From assembly GCA_045650185.1 (NCBI GenBank), contig JAZRQY010000015.1, positions 1-64,000 of the forward strand: a stretch of 64,000 bases of DNA. Direction: 5' to 3'. Below are positions 1-8,462 of this stretch, piece after piece. A program made the position numbers and the translations under genes. Numbering within the stretch: position 1 is the stretch's first letter; each line of letters opens with the position of its first letter. The notes beneath the pieces are model-generated. The model was not told the origin of the DNA. It saw only the letters and a program-made list of their open reading frames with translations, and searched no databases. The stretch comes from Scatosoma sp045650185. Lineage in GTDB: Bacteria > Bacillota > Clostridia > Christensenellales > Borkfalkiaceae.

Positions 1-869
1 TTGCTCCTGGTACCAACGAAAAGTCCAACCCCAAGGCACTTGCTTCCACGATGAGCGGTACGATTTTCACCAACGTTGCACTTAACCCTGCTGACAACAC
101 TGTTTGGTGGGAAAAACTCACGAAGGAAGCTCCTGCAGAACTTATCGACTGGACCGGCAAGCCTTGGACTCCTGACTGCGGCCGTAACGCAGCTCATCCC
201 AACAGCCGTTTCACCGCTCCTGCAGAAAACTGCCCTTGCATCTCCCCTGAATTCAACTCGAAAGCAGGCGTTCCCCTTTCCGCAATCATCTTCGGTGGCA
301 GAAGAGCAACGACGACCCCCCTTGTTTACCAGTCCAGAGATTGGAACCACGGTACGTTCGTTGGTACGATCATGTCCTCCGAAACGACGGCGGCTGCTAC
401 CGGTGCAGTAGGCGTGCTTCGTCACGATCCTATGGCTATGAAGCCTTTCATGGGCTACTCCGTAGATCGTTACTTCCAGCATTGGATTGATATGGGTGCG
501 AAAGTTCCCGTTGAAAAACAGCCCAAGATCTTCAACGTTAACTGGTTCCGTCAGGACGAAAACGGCAACTTCATGTGGCCCGGTTTCGGCGACAACATGC
601 GTGTCCTTGACTGGATCTTGGATCGTTGCGAAGGCAAGGCAGACGCACAGGAAACGGCGATCGGTTACCTTCCTTATGCGAAGGATATCAACATCGAAGG
701 CGCTGATATTGATGCGGCTACCCTTGAAAAGCTGTTGGTAGTAGACAAGGCTCGTTGGGCTGCAGAAGCAGAAGAAATCACCAACTACTATGCAGAAAAC
801 TTCGGCGACAAGATGCCCGTTGAAATCATGGAAAATCTTGCAATCCTTAAAGAAAACTGCGCAAAATAA
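1..869 (+). CDS. pckG: Phosphoenolpyruvate carboxykinase (GTP), C-terminal part
   Basis: The reading frame is open from the left edge (first full codon at base 3) to TAA at 867-869, so the 5' part of the gene lies outside the window; the ATG at 51 is an internal methionine. The visible protein contains the GTP-type PEPCK motifs SAIIFGGRR, the P-x-V/Y-x-S-x-W-type stretch ending in WNHG, and the C-terminal nucleotide-binding sequence FNVNWFR. The enzyme interconverts oxaloacetate and PEP with GTP/GDP in the cytoplasm, linking the C4 pool to glycolysis/gluconeogenesis. Most Firmicutes carry the ATP-type enzyme, so the GTP-type is mildly informative about lineage. An intrinsic terminator follows 16 bases after the stop. 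Confidence 0.95.
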   Translation, partial: APGTNEKSNPKALASTMSGTIFTNVALNPADNTVWWEKLTKEAPAELIDWTGKPWTPDCGRNAAHPNSRFTAPAENCPCISPEFNSKAGVPLSAIIFGGRRATTTPLVYQSRDWNHGTFVGTIMSSETTAAATGAVGVLRHDPMAMKPFMGYSVDRYFQHWIDMGAKVPVEKQPKIFNVNWFRQDENGNFMWPGFGDNMRVLDWILDRCEGKADAQETAIGYLPYAKDINIEGADIDAATLEKLLVVDKARWAAEAEEITNYYAENFGDKMPVEIMENLAILKENCAK

Positions 870-884
870 GAATAAAGCAAATTA

Positions 885-920
885 AAAAGGCTCTGCGGAC
901 AACCGCAGAGCCTTTTATTT
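885..920 (+). terminator. Intrinsic terminator of pckG
   Basis: A 14-bp perfect stem (885-898 with 903-916, arms AAAAGGCTCTGCGG and its complement) with an ACAA loop is followed by a T-rich stretch. It lies directly downstream of the pckG stop. Confidence 0.9.
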
Positions 921-942
921 TTACGAAACGGAATAAAACGAT

Positions 943-974
943 AACCGCCCGAGAAAACTTGTTCTCGGGCGGTT
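943..974 (-). terminator. Hairpin, probable terminator of spmA-spmB
   Basis: A 13-bp perfect stem AACCGCCCGAGAA / TTCTCGGGCGGTT (943-955 with 962-974) is followed on the minus strand by a short T-rich run (ATCGTTTTATT). It is the only strong hairpin downstream of the minus-strand spmB stop, though about 195 bases away, so assignment to that operon is an inference. Confidence 0.55.
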
Positions 975-1168
975 ACCATATGATAAGGGGGAAAATGATG
1001 AGCGGTTTTATATGTAATTCGGGAAGCGGTATTGCCTCAACCGATTTACAAGTATATTGTAGCATACAAAAACGAGAAAGTCCTATTTTTGACAATAAAT
1101 TTTTTAAAAAAGATTTTTTTGTTAGTTTGTTATACAAAAATGTAAAAAAATAACATTTTCACATTTTC
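975..1168. other. Intergenic stretch with no recognisable gene
   Basis: AT-rich spacer between the pckG/spmB terminators and the spmB stop. I see no SD-preceded ORF with family resemblance and no strong promoter on either strand. Confidence 0.5.
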
Positions 1169-1684
1169 TTACATTATGCGACAAAGCAAGCAACACAGCA
1201 CCACGGAAAGGAAATACGCCAGCAACGAAAAAGCGATAGAAAGAGACAGTTTCTTTCTTTTGACACCTGCAAAATAGACGGCGGCAACGTAGAAAACCGT
1301 TTCGGAAGAGCCGTATGCGACGCAGGCGCAACGCGCCACATAGCTGTCCACACCGTATCGCCCCAAAATCTCTGCCAGCATCGCCATCGAGCCGCTGCCC
1401 GACAAGGGCTTGATAAGCACCAGCCCTGCAATCTCTTGCGGTACGCCCAAAAACCGAAAGACTGGGGAGAAAAAGTCTAAAATTTTATCTTCTAAACCGC
1501 TAACGGTCAACAACCGCGCCAAAATCGTCACGGCGGCGATATAGGGAAAAATGCTGACAATCAGGGGGACGGCTTTCCCTGCGCCCGACACAAAGGTATC
1601 GTATACCTTCACTTTACGTAAGCCTGCCAGCAGAAAGGAGAGTAGGAAAATCAGGGGGATACTGAGGGCAAAAATCGTGTTCAT
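1169..1684 (-). CDS. spmB: Spore maturation protein B
   Basis: The 171-aa product is a multi-pass membrane protein with the nucleoside-recognition (Gate) domain shared by SpmA and SpmB; the segments KPLSGSGSMAMLAEI and YGSSETVFYVAAVYFG-like are typical of SpmB. In Bacillus, SpmA and SpmB are needed for proper spore core dehydration; they act in the forespore membrane. The ATG overlaps the spmA stop by four bases (ATGA), so translation is coupled. Length is normal for the family. Its presence is one of the main indications that the organism makes spores. Confidence 0.93.
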   Translation of the reverse strand: MNTIFALSIPLIFLLSFLLAGLRKVKVYDTFVSGAGKAVPLIVSIFPYIAAVTILARLLTVSGLEDKILDFFSPVFRFLGVPQEIAGLVLIKPLSGSGSMAMLAEILGRYGVDSYVARCACVAYGSSETVFYVAAVYFAGVKRKKLSLSIAFSLLAYFLSVVLCCLLCRIM

Positions 1685-2271
1685 CGCGTACCTGCCCCCG
1701 ATTTTTTGGCTTTTTTATGCTGTTTGGGGCGCAAAAACAGCCATACCAGCAGGCAGGCGACCACCGTTGAAAAGGCGGTGCAAATCAGGGAGGGCACGAC
1801 GATGTCTGCCGCAGATCCGCTACCAAGCGAGGCACGCAAGCCCACCACCGAGGTGGGCAACAGTTGCAACGAGGTGGCGTTCAGGACGAAAAACATACAG
1901 GATGCGTATTCGGCGTTGGGGGCTTTGTCGAGAAGGCGCGCTCCCTCTATTCCGTACGGGGTTGCCGCCGCTCCCAAGCCCAAAAGGTTGCAGGAAAGGT
2001 TGACACTGATTGTTTGCAAGGTCTGTTCGTCGTCCGTCTTAAAAATTCGTCTGCAAAACGGACGGAGTAGTTTGGAGATTCCCTTCGTGATTCCGCAGGC
2101 TTTCCACACCTCCATCAGCCCCATCCACACGGCGTACGAGGCAAGTAGCGCCACGCACAGCGTGGCGGCATCGCTTGCCGCCTCCAAGACGGTGGGCAAA
2201 AACAAAGGTGGGTTGACAAACAATAAAATAGCGGTTGCCCCTAAAAAGAGGCTCAAAAAAATGGCGTTCAT
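1681..2271 (-). CDS. spmA: Spore maturation protein A
   Basis: The 196-aa membrane protein carries the SpmA hallmarks: an N-terminal hydrophobic segment, the WMGLMEVWKACGI stretch and NLLGLGAAATPYGIEG, followed by two further hydrophobic segments. It is the partner of SpmB in spore dehydration. Adjacent spmA-spmB genes with a 4-bp overlap are the usual arrangement in Firmicutes. The start at 2271 has no strong SD, and I see no sigma-A promoter in front; a sporulation sigma factor would be expected. It is divergent from ktrB. Confidence 0.92.
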   Translation of the reverse strand: MNAIFLSLFLGATAILLFVNPPLFLPTVLEAASDAATLCVALLASYAVWMGLMEVWKACGITKGISKLLRPFCRRIFKTDDEQTLQTISVNLSCNLLGLGAAATPYGIEGARLLDKAPNAEYASCMFFVLNATSLQLLPTSVVGLRASLGSGSAADIVVPSLICTAFSTVVACLLVWLFLRPKQHKKAKKSGAGTR

Positions 2272-2354
2272 ACGCTATGGTATGCAGTTGCTTGTCCGTA
2301 TTATGTTTTGCGAGGATAAAAAACGGCGTCAAAAGAAAAATTTTTTGGAAAGCC

Positions 2355-2383
2355 TTGACGAAACAAGAAAAATATGGTATGAT
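2355..2383 (+). promoter_or_regulatory. Sigma-A promoter of ktrB-ktrA
   Basis: TTGACG (2355-2360), 17-bp spacer, TATGAT (2378-2383). The predicted 5' leader to the ktrB ATG is about 75 nt. I do not recognise a c-di-AMP riboswitch in it; it is too short for the ydaO class. Confidence 0.8.
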
Positions 2384-2466
2384 GTCCTTAATTACGAAAA
2401 GGATAAAGGGAACCAGCTGACTGCAGAGGACGGCGGTTCTTTTATGCTTTTTAAAGGGAAATTTCT

Positions 2467-3828
2467 ATGGCGAGAAACAGGAAAATTACATTTTCTACAA
2501 CACAAATAATATTGTTGAGTTTTCTTCTGACGATTCTACTTGGAAGTTTACTGTTGGCGTTGCCGATTAGTTCGGCAAGCGGCAAGGCTGTGCCTTATCT
2601 TGACGCATTGTTTACGGCGACCACTTCGACTTGTGTAACGGGGCTTGTTACGCTGCCTACGGTATCGACTTGGAGCGTGTTCGGGCAGGTTGTGATCCTG
2701 ATACTCATACAAGTTGGCGGACTTGGAATCATTACCATTATGTCGGGGTTGATGATTTTATTGCGTAAAAAGATGGGGATCGGCGACAGATTGTTGATTC
2801 AAGACGCGTTCAATCTGAATACGATGTCGGGGCTTGTAAAATTCATCAAGAACGTGCTGTTCGGAACGCTGATTATCGAAGGGATTGGCGCGCTGTGCTA
2901 TATGCTTGTCTTCATTCCTGAATTTGGCGCAAGGGGGATTTGGATATCCGTATTCAACGCGGTATCCGCTTTTTGCAACGCAGGGATTGATATTATCGCT
3001 GAAAACAGTCTTTGCAACTACGCAACGAATCCGTTAATCAACAGTGTGACCGCAACGTTAATTATTCTTGGCGGATTGGGCTATATCGTATGGTGGGACG
3101 TAATTCGTGTCTGTAAAAGCCGTACTGCGAAAAATAGAAAGGTGTTCAAACACTTAACCTTACACAGCAAGATTGCCATTACCTTCACGGCAGGATTGAT
3201 TTTTGTGGGCGGAATCCTGATTTTCATTTTCGAATATTCCAACCCGTTGACCATCGGGGAGATGTCTTTGTTTGACAAACTGCAAGTATCCTTCTTTCAA
3301 TCCATAACCACGAGAACGGCTGGATTTGCGACCGTTCCGCAAGAAAATCTCACGAACGCATCCGCCGCGCTGTCTATTCTTTGGATGATGATAGGCGGTT
3401 CGCCCGTCGGAACGGCAGGGGGGATGAAAACGGTGACGGTTGCCGTTTTGCTTTGTTCGGCGTTTGCTACCGTTCGAAATAAGAACGAGCCGACGTTGTT
3501 TGGACGGCGTATTTCCGAACAATCGTTGAAAAAAGCGGTGGCTGTGGCGGTGACGTTTCTTACCATTTGCGCAATATCGACGGTTTTGTTGATGTTTGGC
3601 AGCAACGGGTCTGCAATAGACGTTGTTTATGAAGCGGTTAGCGCAACCGCTACGGTGGGACTTTCAAGGAACTTCACAGCAACGCTTGACGCGTTTGGGA
3701 AATGGCTGATGATTGCCACTATGTATTTCGGCAGAGTCGGGCCGATTTCCTTGGCAGTCGCTCTTGGAAGTAAGAATGAAAGCCAAAACGTGATTTCCGA
3801 ACCGGTGGAAGAAATTAGTATAGGATAA
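2467..3828 (+). CDS. ktrB: Ktr-type potassium uptake membrane subunit (TrkH/KtrB family)
   Basis: The 453-aa protein has four successive M-P-M units typical of K+ transporters of the TrkH/KtrB superfamily, with pore-like segments such as TSTCVTGLVT near residues 52-61, SAFCNAGID and TRTAGFATVP. The last selectivity-filter-like unit is ATATVGLSRN. It conducts K+ (often Na+-dependent) across the cytoplasmic membrane. An AAAGGG SD at 2453-2458 supports the ATG. It is followed 11 bases later by the cytoplasmic regulatory subunit, giving a complete KtrAB-type system. Substrate choice between K+ and Na+ cannot be settled from sequence alone. Confidence 0.92.
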   Translation: MARNRKITFSTTQIILLSFLLTILLGSLLLALPISSASGKAVPYLDALFTATTSTCVTGLVTLPTVSTWSVFGQVVILILIQVGGLGIITIMSGLMILLRKKMGIGDRLLIQDAFNLNTMSGLVKFIKNVLFGTLIIEGIGALCYMLVFIPEFGARGIWISVFNAVSAFCNAGIDIIAENSLCNYATNPLINSVTATLIILGGLGYIVWWDVIRVCKSRTAKNRKVFKHLTLHSKIAITFTAGLIFVGGILIFIFEYSNPLTIGEMSLFDKLQVSFFQSITTRTAGFATVPQENLTNASAALSILWMMIGGSPVGTAGGMKTVTVAVLLCSAFATVRNKNEPTLFGRRISEQSLKKAVAVAVTFLTICAISTVLLMFGSNGSAIDVVYEAVSATATVGLSRNFTATLDAFGKWLMIATMYFGRVGPISLAVALGSKNESQNVISEPVEEISIG

Positions 3829-3839
3829 AGGAGAAGATT

Positions 3840-4490
3840 ATGAAAGCAAATAAAACGTATGCGGTGTTTGGGCTTGGAAGATACGGTCTTGCTGTGGCAA
3901 GGGAACTGATTGAAAACGGTATGGAAGTGATTGCGGTGGACGCCGAACAGAAAATCGTCAACGATGCGGCGGCGTACCTGCCCGTATGCAAATGCGCGGA
4001 CGTGACCGATGCGGAAGTGATTTCCCGTCTTGCAATCGGCAACGTCGACACCGTCATTGTCTGTATGGCAAGCAACCTTGAAGCGAGCGTTATGGCGGTT
4101 ACGCTTTGTAAAGAAGCAGGCGTTAAAAACGTCATTGCGAAATGCGCAAATGAAATCCATCAAAAGATTTTACAGCGAGTCGGCGCAGACAAAGTGGTAT
4201 TCCCTGAAAACGAGTCGGGGATACGCCTTGCAAAAAACCTGTTAAGTTCAGGTTTTATTGATATGATTTCCTTGTCGAAAGACGTGTCTATGATTGAAAT
4301 TGACGTGAAGGATGAGTGGCTTGGCAAAAACTTAATCGAGTTGAACTTGCGAAAAAAGTACGGCTTTAACGTCGTTGCTCTCAAAAAAGCCGAAGAAGTG
4401 AACGTGAACGTCAACCCGGAACAAGTGTTGGATAAGGATACTACGCTAATCGTTATCGGAAACACTGCCAAAATCGGAAAATTGAAATAA
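3840..4490 (+). CDS. ktrA: Ktr/Trk potassium uptake regulatory subunit, RCK domain protein
   Basis: The 216-aa protein starts with a Rossmann-type RCK_N domain (AVFGLGRYGLAVARELIENG, residues about 8-27) that binds nucleotides and ends with an RCK_C (TrkA_C) domain (about 135-216), where c-di-AMP binds in Firmicute homologues. It forms the octameric ring that gates KtrB. The SD AAAGGAGA lies 7 bases before the ATG. Length and domain order match KtrA/KtrC. No clear terminator follows within 100 bases. Confidence 0.92.
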   Translation: MKANKTYAVFGLGRYGLAVARELIENGMEVIAVDAEQKIVNDAAAYLPVCKCADVTDAEVISRLAIGNVDTVIVCMASNLEASVMAVTLCKEAGVKNVIAKCANEIHQKILQRVGADKVVFPENESGIRLAKNLLSSGFIDMISLSKDVSMIEIDVKDEWLGKNLIELNLRKKYGFNVVALKKAEEVNVNVNPEQVLDKDTTLIVIGNTAKIGKLK

Positions 4491-4591
4491 ATAAAGCGTA
4501 AAAGTCGGGCGTCAAAGGGAATTTGTTTCCCAAAAAAGGCGTCCGCTTTTTGTTTGTGGGATATTCCACGCAAAGCAAGCGTATGAAACGC

Positions 4592-4620
4592 TTTACATTT
4601 TCCAAAAAAAGGGTTATAAT
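4592..4620 (+). promoter_or_regulatory. Sigma-A promoter of the metG operon
   Basis: TTTACA (4592-4597), 17-bp spacer, perfect TATAAT (4615-4620). The predicted leader is about 35 nt, too short for a T-box or SAM riboswitch. Confidence 0.85.
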
Positions 4621-4660
4621 AAATCCTGTTAGGATTTAAACGATAGGAGAGTGCAAGAAA

Positions 4661-6658
4661 ATGGCAGACAAGAAAACCTATTACATTACGACGGCGATTG
4701 CATACACCTCGGGTAAACCGCACATCGGCAACACCTACGAGGCGATTTTAGCGGATGCGATTGCGCGCTATAAGCGCAAGCAGGGCTACGACGTGTTCTA
4801 CATGACGGGCACGGACGAGCACGGACAAAAAATCGAAGAAAAAGCGGCGGCGGCAGGGGTTACCCCTCAGCAGTTCGTAGACGGCGTAGCGGACACCATC
4901 AAGGGTGTTTGGGATTTGGTAGGGACTTCCTACGACAAATTCATCCGTACCACCGATCCTCAGCACTGTGCGCAGGTGGCAAAGATATTCAAAAAATTCT
5001 ACGAGCAGGGGGATATTTATAAGGGCGAGTACGTAGGTATGTATTGCACCCCTTGCGAATCCTTCTGGACGGAGAGCCAGTTGGTAGAAGGCAAGTGCCC
5101 CGACTGCGGCAGGGACGTAAAACCTGCAAAAGAAGAGGCATACTTCTTCAAGATGGGCAAGTACGCCGATAGACTGATCGAACATATCGAAAAGCACCCC
5201 GAATTCATTCAGCCCGTTTCTCGTAAGAACGAGATGATGAATAACTTCCTCAAAAAGGGCTTGCAGGATTTGTGCGTTTCCAGAACCTCGTTTAAGTGGG
5301 GGATTCCCGTAGACTTTGACGATAGACACGTCATCTACGTATGGCTGGACGCGCTGAACAACTACATCACCGGTCTTGGCTACGATGCGGACGGCAACCA
5401 CGGCGACAACTACAAAAAATACTGGCCTGCCGACCTGCACCTCATCGGCAAGGATATCCTGCGTTTCCATACCATCTACTGGCCGATTTTCCTGATGGCG
5501 ATGGGCGAACCTTTGCCCAAGCAAATCTTCGGGCATCCTTGGCTGTTGCAGGGTGAGGGAAAAATGTCCAAGAGTAAGGGCAACGTCATCTATGCGGACG
5601 ACCTTGCGCGCCTGTTCGGGGTAGATGCCGTGCGTTATTTCGTACTGCACGAAATGCCGTTTGACAACGACGGTCAAATCACGTGGGAGCTGGTGTGCGA
5701 ACGCTTTAACACCGAGCTTGCAAACGTGCTCGGCAACCTCGTTTCCCGTACGATTGCGATGATAAATAAATACTTCGGCGGCAAAGTCGTTAGAAGTGTA
5801 AAGGCGAACGAGGAAGCGCCCGACGAAGAATTTAAGGCGACCGTTTCGGCTACCGCAGGCAAGGTAGAGGAAAAGATGGAGGTACTGCGCGTAGCAGACG
5901 CCATCTCTGAAATCTTCAACACCTTGCGCCGCGCGAACAAGTACATCGACGAAACGATGCCTTGGGCGCTTGCGAAGGACGAAAGCAAGGCGGGTAGATT
6001 GAACGACGTGCTGTACAACCTTACGGACACGATTTTGACCTGCGCTAGTCTTTTGGAAAGCTTTATGCCCGAAACCTCTGCGAAGATTTACGCGGCGTTC
6101 GGCGTACAGGCGAAGACCTTGGAGGAATGCGCAACCTTCGGTTGGGCGGAAGAATACACAGCAAATCCCGTGCCTGCGTTGTTCCAGCGTTTGGATTTCA
6201 AGGCGTTAGAGCCTGAAATTGAGAAGATTGCGGCGGCGCAAATGGCGAGCGTGAAAGCGGCAGAGCCTGCTGTTCCTGCTACCCCTGCGACTGCGGCAGA
6301 GCCTCAAAAAGAGGAAGCCCCCAAGAAAGCGGAAATCAGCTTTGAGGATTTTGAAAAGGTAGAACTGCGCGTGGGCGAAATCATCGCTTGCGAGGCGGTG
6401 CCTAAGTCCAACAAGCTCTTAAAAGAAACGGTAAAATTCGGCGACGAGGTACGCACCATCGTTTCGGGGATTGCAAAACATTACAAACCCGAAGAAATGG
6501 TAGGCAAGAAGGTGGTGTTTGTCACCAACCTTGCGCCTCGTAAAATCTGCGGTATCATGTCCGAGGGTATGATTTTGGCGGCTGAGGACGAGAATGGTAC
6601 TCTCTCCTTGGTGGTTGCAGACAAGTCGGATTTACTCAGCGGCGCAAACTGTGGCTAA
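4661..6658 (+). CDS. metG: Methionyl-tRNA synthetase with C-terminal tRNA-binding domain
   Basis: The 665-aa cytoplasmic enzyme charges tRNA-Met and initiator tRNA. It shows the class I signatures PHIGNT (HIGH, residues about 20-25) and KMSKSKGN (about 301-308). A zinc knuckle with CTPC (about 128-131) and CPDC (about 145-148) marks the single-zinc type common in Firmicutes. After an Ala/Pro-rich linker (about 525-550) comes a Trbp111/EMAP-II type tRNA-binding domain (VELRVGEI, IVSGIA, NLAPRKICGIMSEGM). SD AGGAG precedes the ATG. It is the first gene of a five-gene cluster. Confidence 0.98.
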   Translation: MADKKTYYITTAIAYTSGKPHIGNTYEAILADAIARYKRKQGYDVFYMTGTDEHGQKIEEKAAAAGVTPQQFVDGVADTIKGVWDLVGTSYDKFIRTTDPQHCAQVAKIFKKFYEQGDIYKGEYVGMYCTPCESFWTESQLVEGKCPDCGRDVKPAKEEAYFFKMGKYADRLIEHIEKHPEFIQPVSRKNEMMNNFLKKGLQDLCVSRTSFKWGIPVDFDDRHVIYVWLDALNNYITGLGYDADGNHGDNYKKYWPADLHLIGKDILRFHTIYWPIFLMAMGEPLPKQIFGHPWLLQGEGKMSKSKGNVIYADDLARLFGVDAVRYFVLHEMPFDNDGQITWELVCERFNTELANVLGNLVSRTIAMINKYFGGKVVRSVKANEEAPDEEFKATVSATAGKVEEKMEVLRVADAISEIFNTLRRANKYIDETMPWALAKDESKAGRLNDVLYNLTDTILTCASLLESFMPETSAKIYAAFGVQAKTLEECATFGWAEEYTANPVPALFQRLDFKALEPEIEKIAAAQMASVKAAEPAVPATPATAAEPQKEEAPKKAEISFEDFEKVELRVGEIIACEAVPKSNKLLKETVKFGDEVRTIVSGIAKHYKPEEMVGKKVVFVTNLAPRKICGIMSEGMILAAEDENGTLSLVVADKSDLLSGANCG

Positions 6659-6672
6659 GGTAAAGCGGAACG

Positions 6673-7458
6673 ATGTTGATAGACGTACACGCCCATTTAT
6701 CGGGCGAGGAATATGAGGAGCAAGGCGGTATAGACGGCTTGCTTGCGAGGATGAAAACAGAGGGCGTTGGGCTGGTGATTGCCAGCGGCTACGATATCGA
6801 TACCTCGATAACCTCTATGCAGATTGCCAAAAAGCACGACGAGGTGTATTTCTGCGCAGGCTTTCACCCCAGCGAGTTAAATCGCTTTTGCGAAGGGGAT
6901 TGGGAACGGCTGATAGAACTTTGCAGGCACGAAAAGTGTGTGGCTGTAGGGGAAATGGGGCTGGACTACCACTACGAAAACAACCCCGAAAAAGCGGTGC
7001 AGAAAGAGGCGTTTTTACGCCAGTTGCAGATTGCCGACGAGGCAGGTTTGCCCGTCGTCATCCACAGCCGTGATGCCGCGGAGGAAACCTACGAATTCTT
7101 GTGTCAGCACAAAGGTCTATTGCGCCACGGTGGTTTGATGCATTGTTATTCGTACTCCCTGGAGATGCTGATGCGGTTTGCGGAATTTGGACTGTATTTC
7201 TCCTTTGGGGGAACGAGCACTTTCAAGAACGCAAAAAAGGTGTGGGCGAGCGTACAATGCGTACCTGCCGACCGTATTTTGACGGAAACGGACTGTCCGT
7301 ACTTGACGCCCGTGCCCTATCGTGGGGTGTTTCCCAACGAGCCGAAGAACGTCCGCTTTGTAGCGGAACGGCTTGCGGAGCTGCGTGGCGTTGGCTTGGA
7401 GGAGTTGCAGGCGCAGGTAGAGGATAACGCCCGTACCTTGTTTAAAAAATTACATTGA
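6673..7458 (+). CDS. tatD: TatD family metal-dependent hydrolase (deoxyribonuclease)
   Basis: The 261-aa protein has the amidohydrolase TIM-barrel motifs of TatD: DVHAHL at residues 4-9, GFHPSE, GEMGLDYHYE, VIHSRDA, MHCYSY and TETDCPYL. Members are Mg2+-dependent 3'-5' exonucleases acting on DNA/RNA ends. It begins 14 bases after metG, the usual metG-tatD arrangement in Firmicutes. Immediately downstream is a radical SAM protein of the TatD-associated family, which supports the assignment. Confidence 0.94.
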   Translation: MLIDVHAHLSGEEYEEQGGIDGLLARMKTEGVGLVIASGYDIDTSITSMQIAKKHDEVYFCAGFHPSELNRFCEGDWERLIELCRHEKCVAVGEMGLDYHYENNPEKAVQKEAFLRQLQIADEAGLPVVIHSRDAAEETYEFLCQHKGLLRHGGLMHCYSYSLEMLMRFAEFGLYFSFGGTSTFKNAKKVWASVQCVPADRILTETDCPYLTPVPYRGVFPNEPKNVRFVAERLAELRGVGLEELQAQVEDNARTLFKKLH

Positions 7459-7466
7459 GGAAAGCT

Positions 7467-8417
7467 ATGGAAGAGAACGAAAAAAAGCAGGCGCAAAACG
7501 GCGGGGAAGGCGGAAGAAACCACGGCAGACGCCGTCGTCATAGACACGGCAGAGGCCACGGTGGAAACGGCAATAACAGCAATAACGGCAACGGCGGTAA
7601 TGTAAACAACGGCAACGTTGTAGGCAACGCGCAGGAGCAAAAACAGCAGGGTAAGGCTCAGCAACAGAAGAACAAACAGCCTGCCCAGAAAAACCCTCAA
7701 CCCCAACAGCAAAAGGGGCAAAATGCGCAACAATCCCAGCCTAACGGTCAGGGCAAAAACAAGCAGAAAAATAAGAACGAGAAGAAGACAGAACAACAGC
7801 AACAGCGCAAGGATACTTACGTCTATGTGTTGGATGGTAAAATCTATCTCAACCTGACGAATAAATGCTCCAACGGCTGTGATTTCTGTGTCCGCAACGA
7901 GCGTGCAAGCTATTACGGAAACTATCTTTGGTTGCAAAAGGGCGAGCCGACGGCGGCGCAGGTGATTGCACAAATCAACGGCCTTGGGGATTTGACTCGT
8001 TTTAAAGAGGCGGTATTCTGTGGCTTTGGAGAACCTACTTACCGCATGGACGTCATTTGCGAAGTGGCGGATTTCCTGCACGAAAAGGGCTTAAATGTTC
8101 GCCTCAACACCAACGGTCAAGGCAACCTTATCAACAAGCGGGATATCATCCCCGAACTGGTGGGGAAAATCGACCTCATCAATGTGTCGTTGAATGCATC
8201 GTGCTACGAAAAATATCAAAAAATCTGCCGTTCGATGTTCCGTGAGGCGGGATTTGACGGTATGGTAGAGTTTGCGAAAAACTGCAAACGTCAGGGGATT
8301 GCCGTGCGGTTCTCGATTGTGGATTGTATCGGCGAAGAAGAGGTAGAGGCGTGCAAACGCCTTGCGCAGAGCGTCAACGTTCCCCTCTATATCCGCAACT
8401 ATATCACCGATAGTTAA
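7467..8417 (+). CDS. TatD-associated radical SAM protein with N/Q-rich N-terminal extension
   Basis: I chose ATG 7467 because GAGGA at 7457-7461 gives a good SD; the frame also opens at TTG 7455. The product is 316 aa. The C-terminal ~200 residues form a radical SAM domain with the cluster motif CSNGCDFC (about 134-141) and a GFGEPT motif, matching the TatD-linked radical SAM family, whose substrate is unknown. The first ~115 residues are an unusual low-complexity extension: a His/Arg-rich stretch, then a Gly/Asn-rich stretch, then a Gln/Asn/Lys-rich stretch. No alternative start exists between the extension and the domain, so the extension appears to be translated. It might bind RNA or mediate assembly, but that is a guess. 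Confidence 0.88.
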   Translation: MEENEKKQAQNGGEGGRNHGRRRRHRHGRGHGGNGNNSNNGNGGNVNNGNVVGNAQEQKQQGKAQQQKNKQPAQKNPQPQQQKGQNAQQSQPNGQGKNKQKNKNEKKTEQQQQRKDTYVYVLDGKIYLNLTNKCSNGCDFCVRNERASYYGNYLWLQKGEPTAAQVIAQINGLGDLTRFKEAVFCGFGEPTYRMDVICEVADFLHEKGLNVRLNTNGQGNLINKRDIIPELVGKIDLINVSLNASCYEKYQKICRSMFREAGFDGMVEFAKNCKRQGIAVRFSIVDCIGEEEVEACKRLAQSVNVPLYIRNYITDS

Positions 8418-8462
8418 AAATTTATGACCTTAAAAGAAATGAGAAAACGCGAACGGGAGGAA

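Noticed and set aside
959..1153. Plus-strand ORF of 64 codons after pckG
   Set aside because: Starts inside a terminator-like hairpin, has no SD, and its C terminus is encoded by AT-rich homopolymer runs.
2384..2466. c-di-AMP riboswitch before ktrB
   Set aside because: The ~75-nt leader is too short and I do not see the conserved ydaO core.
4598..4660. T-box or SAM riboswitch before metG
   Set aside because: The promoter leaves a leader of only ~35 nt, too short for either.
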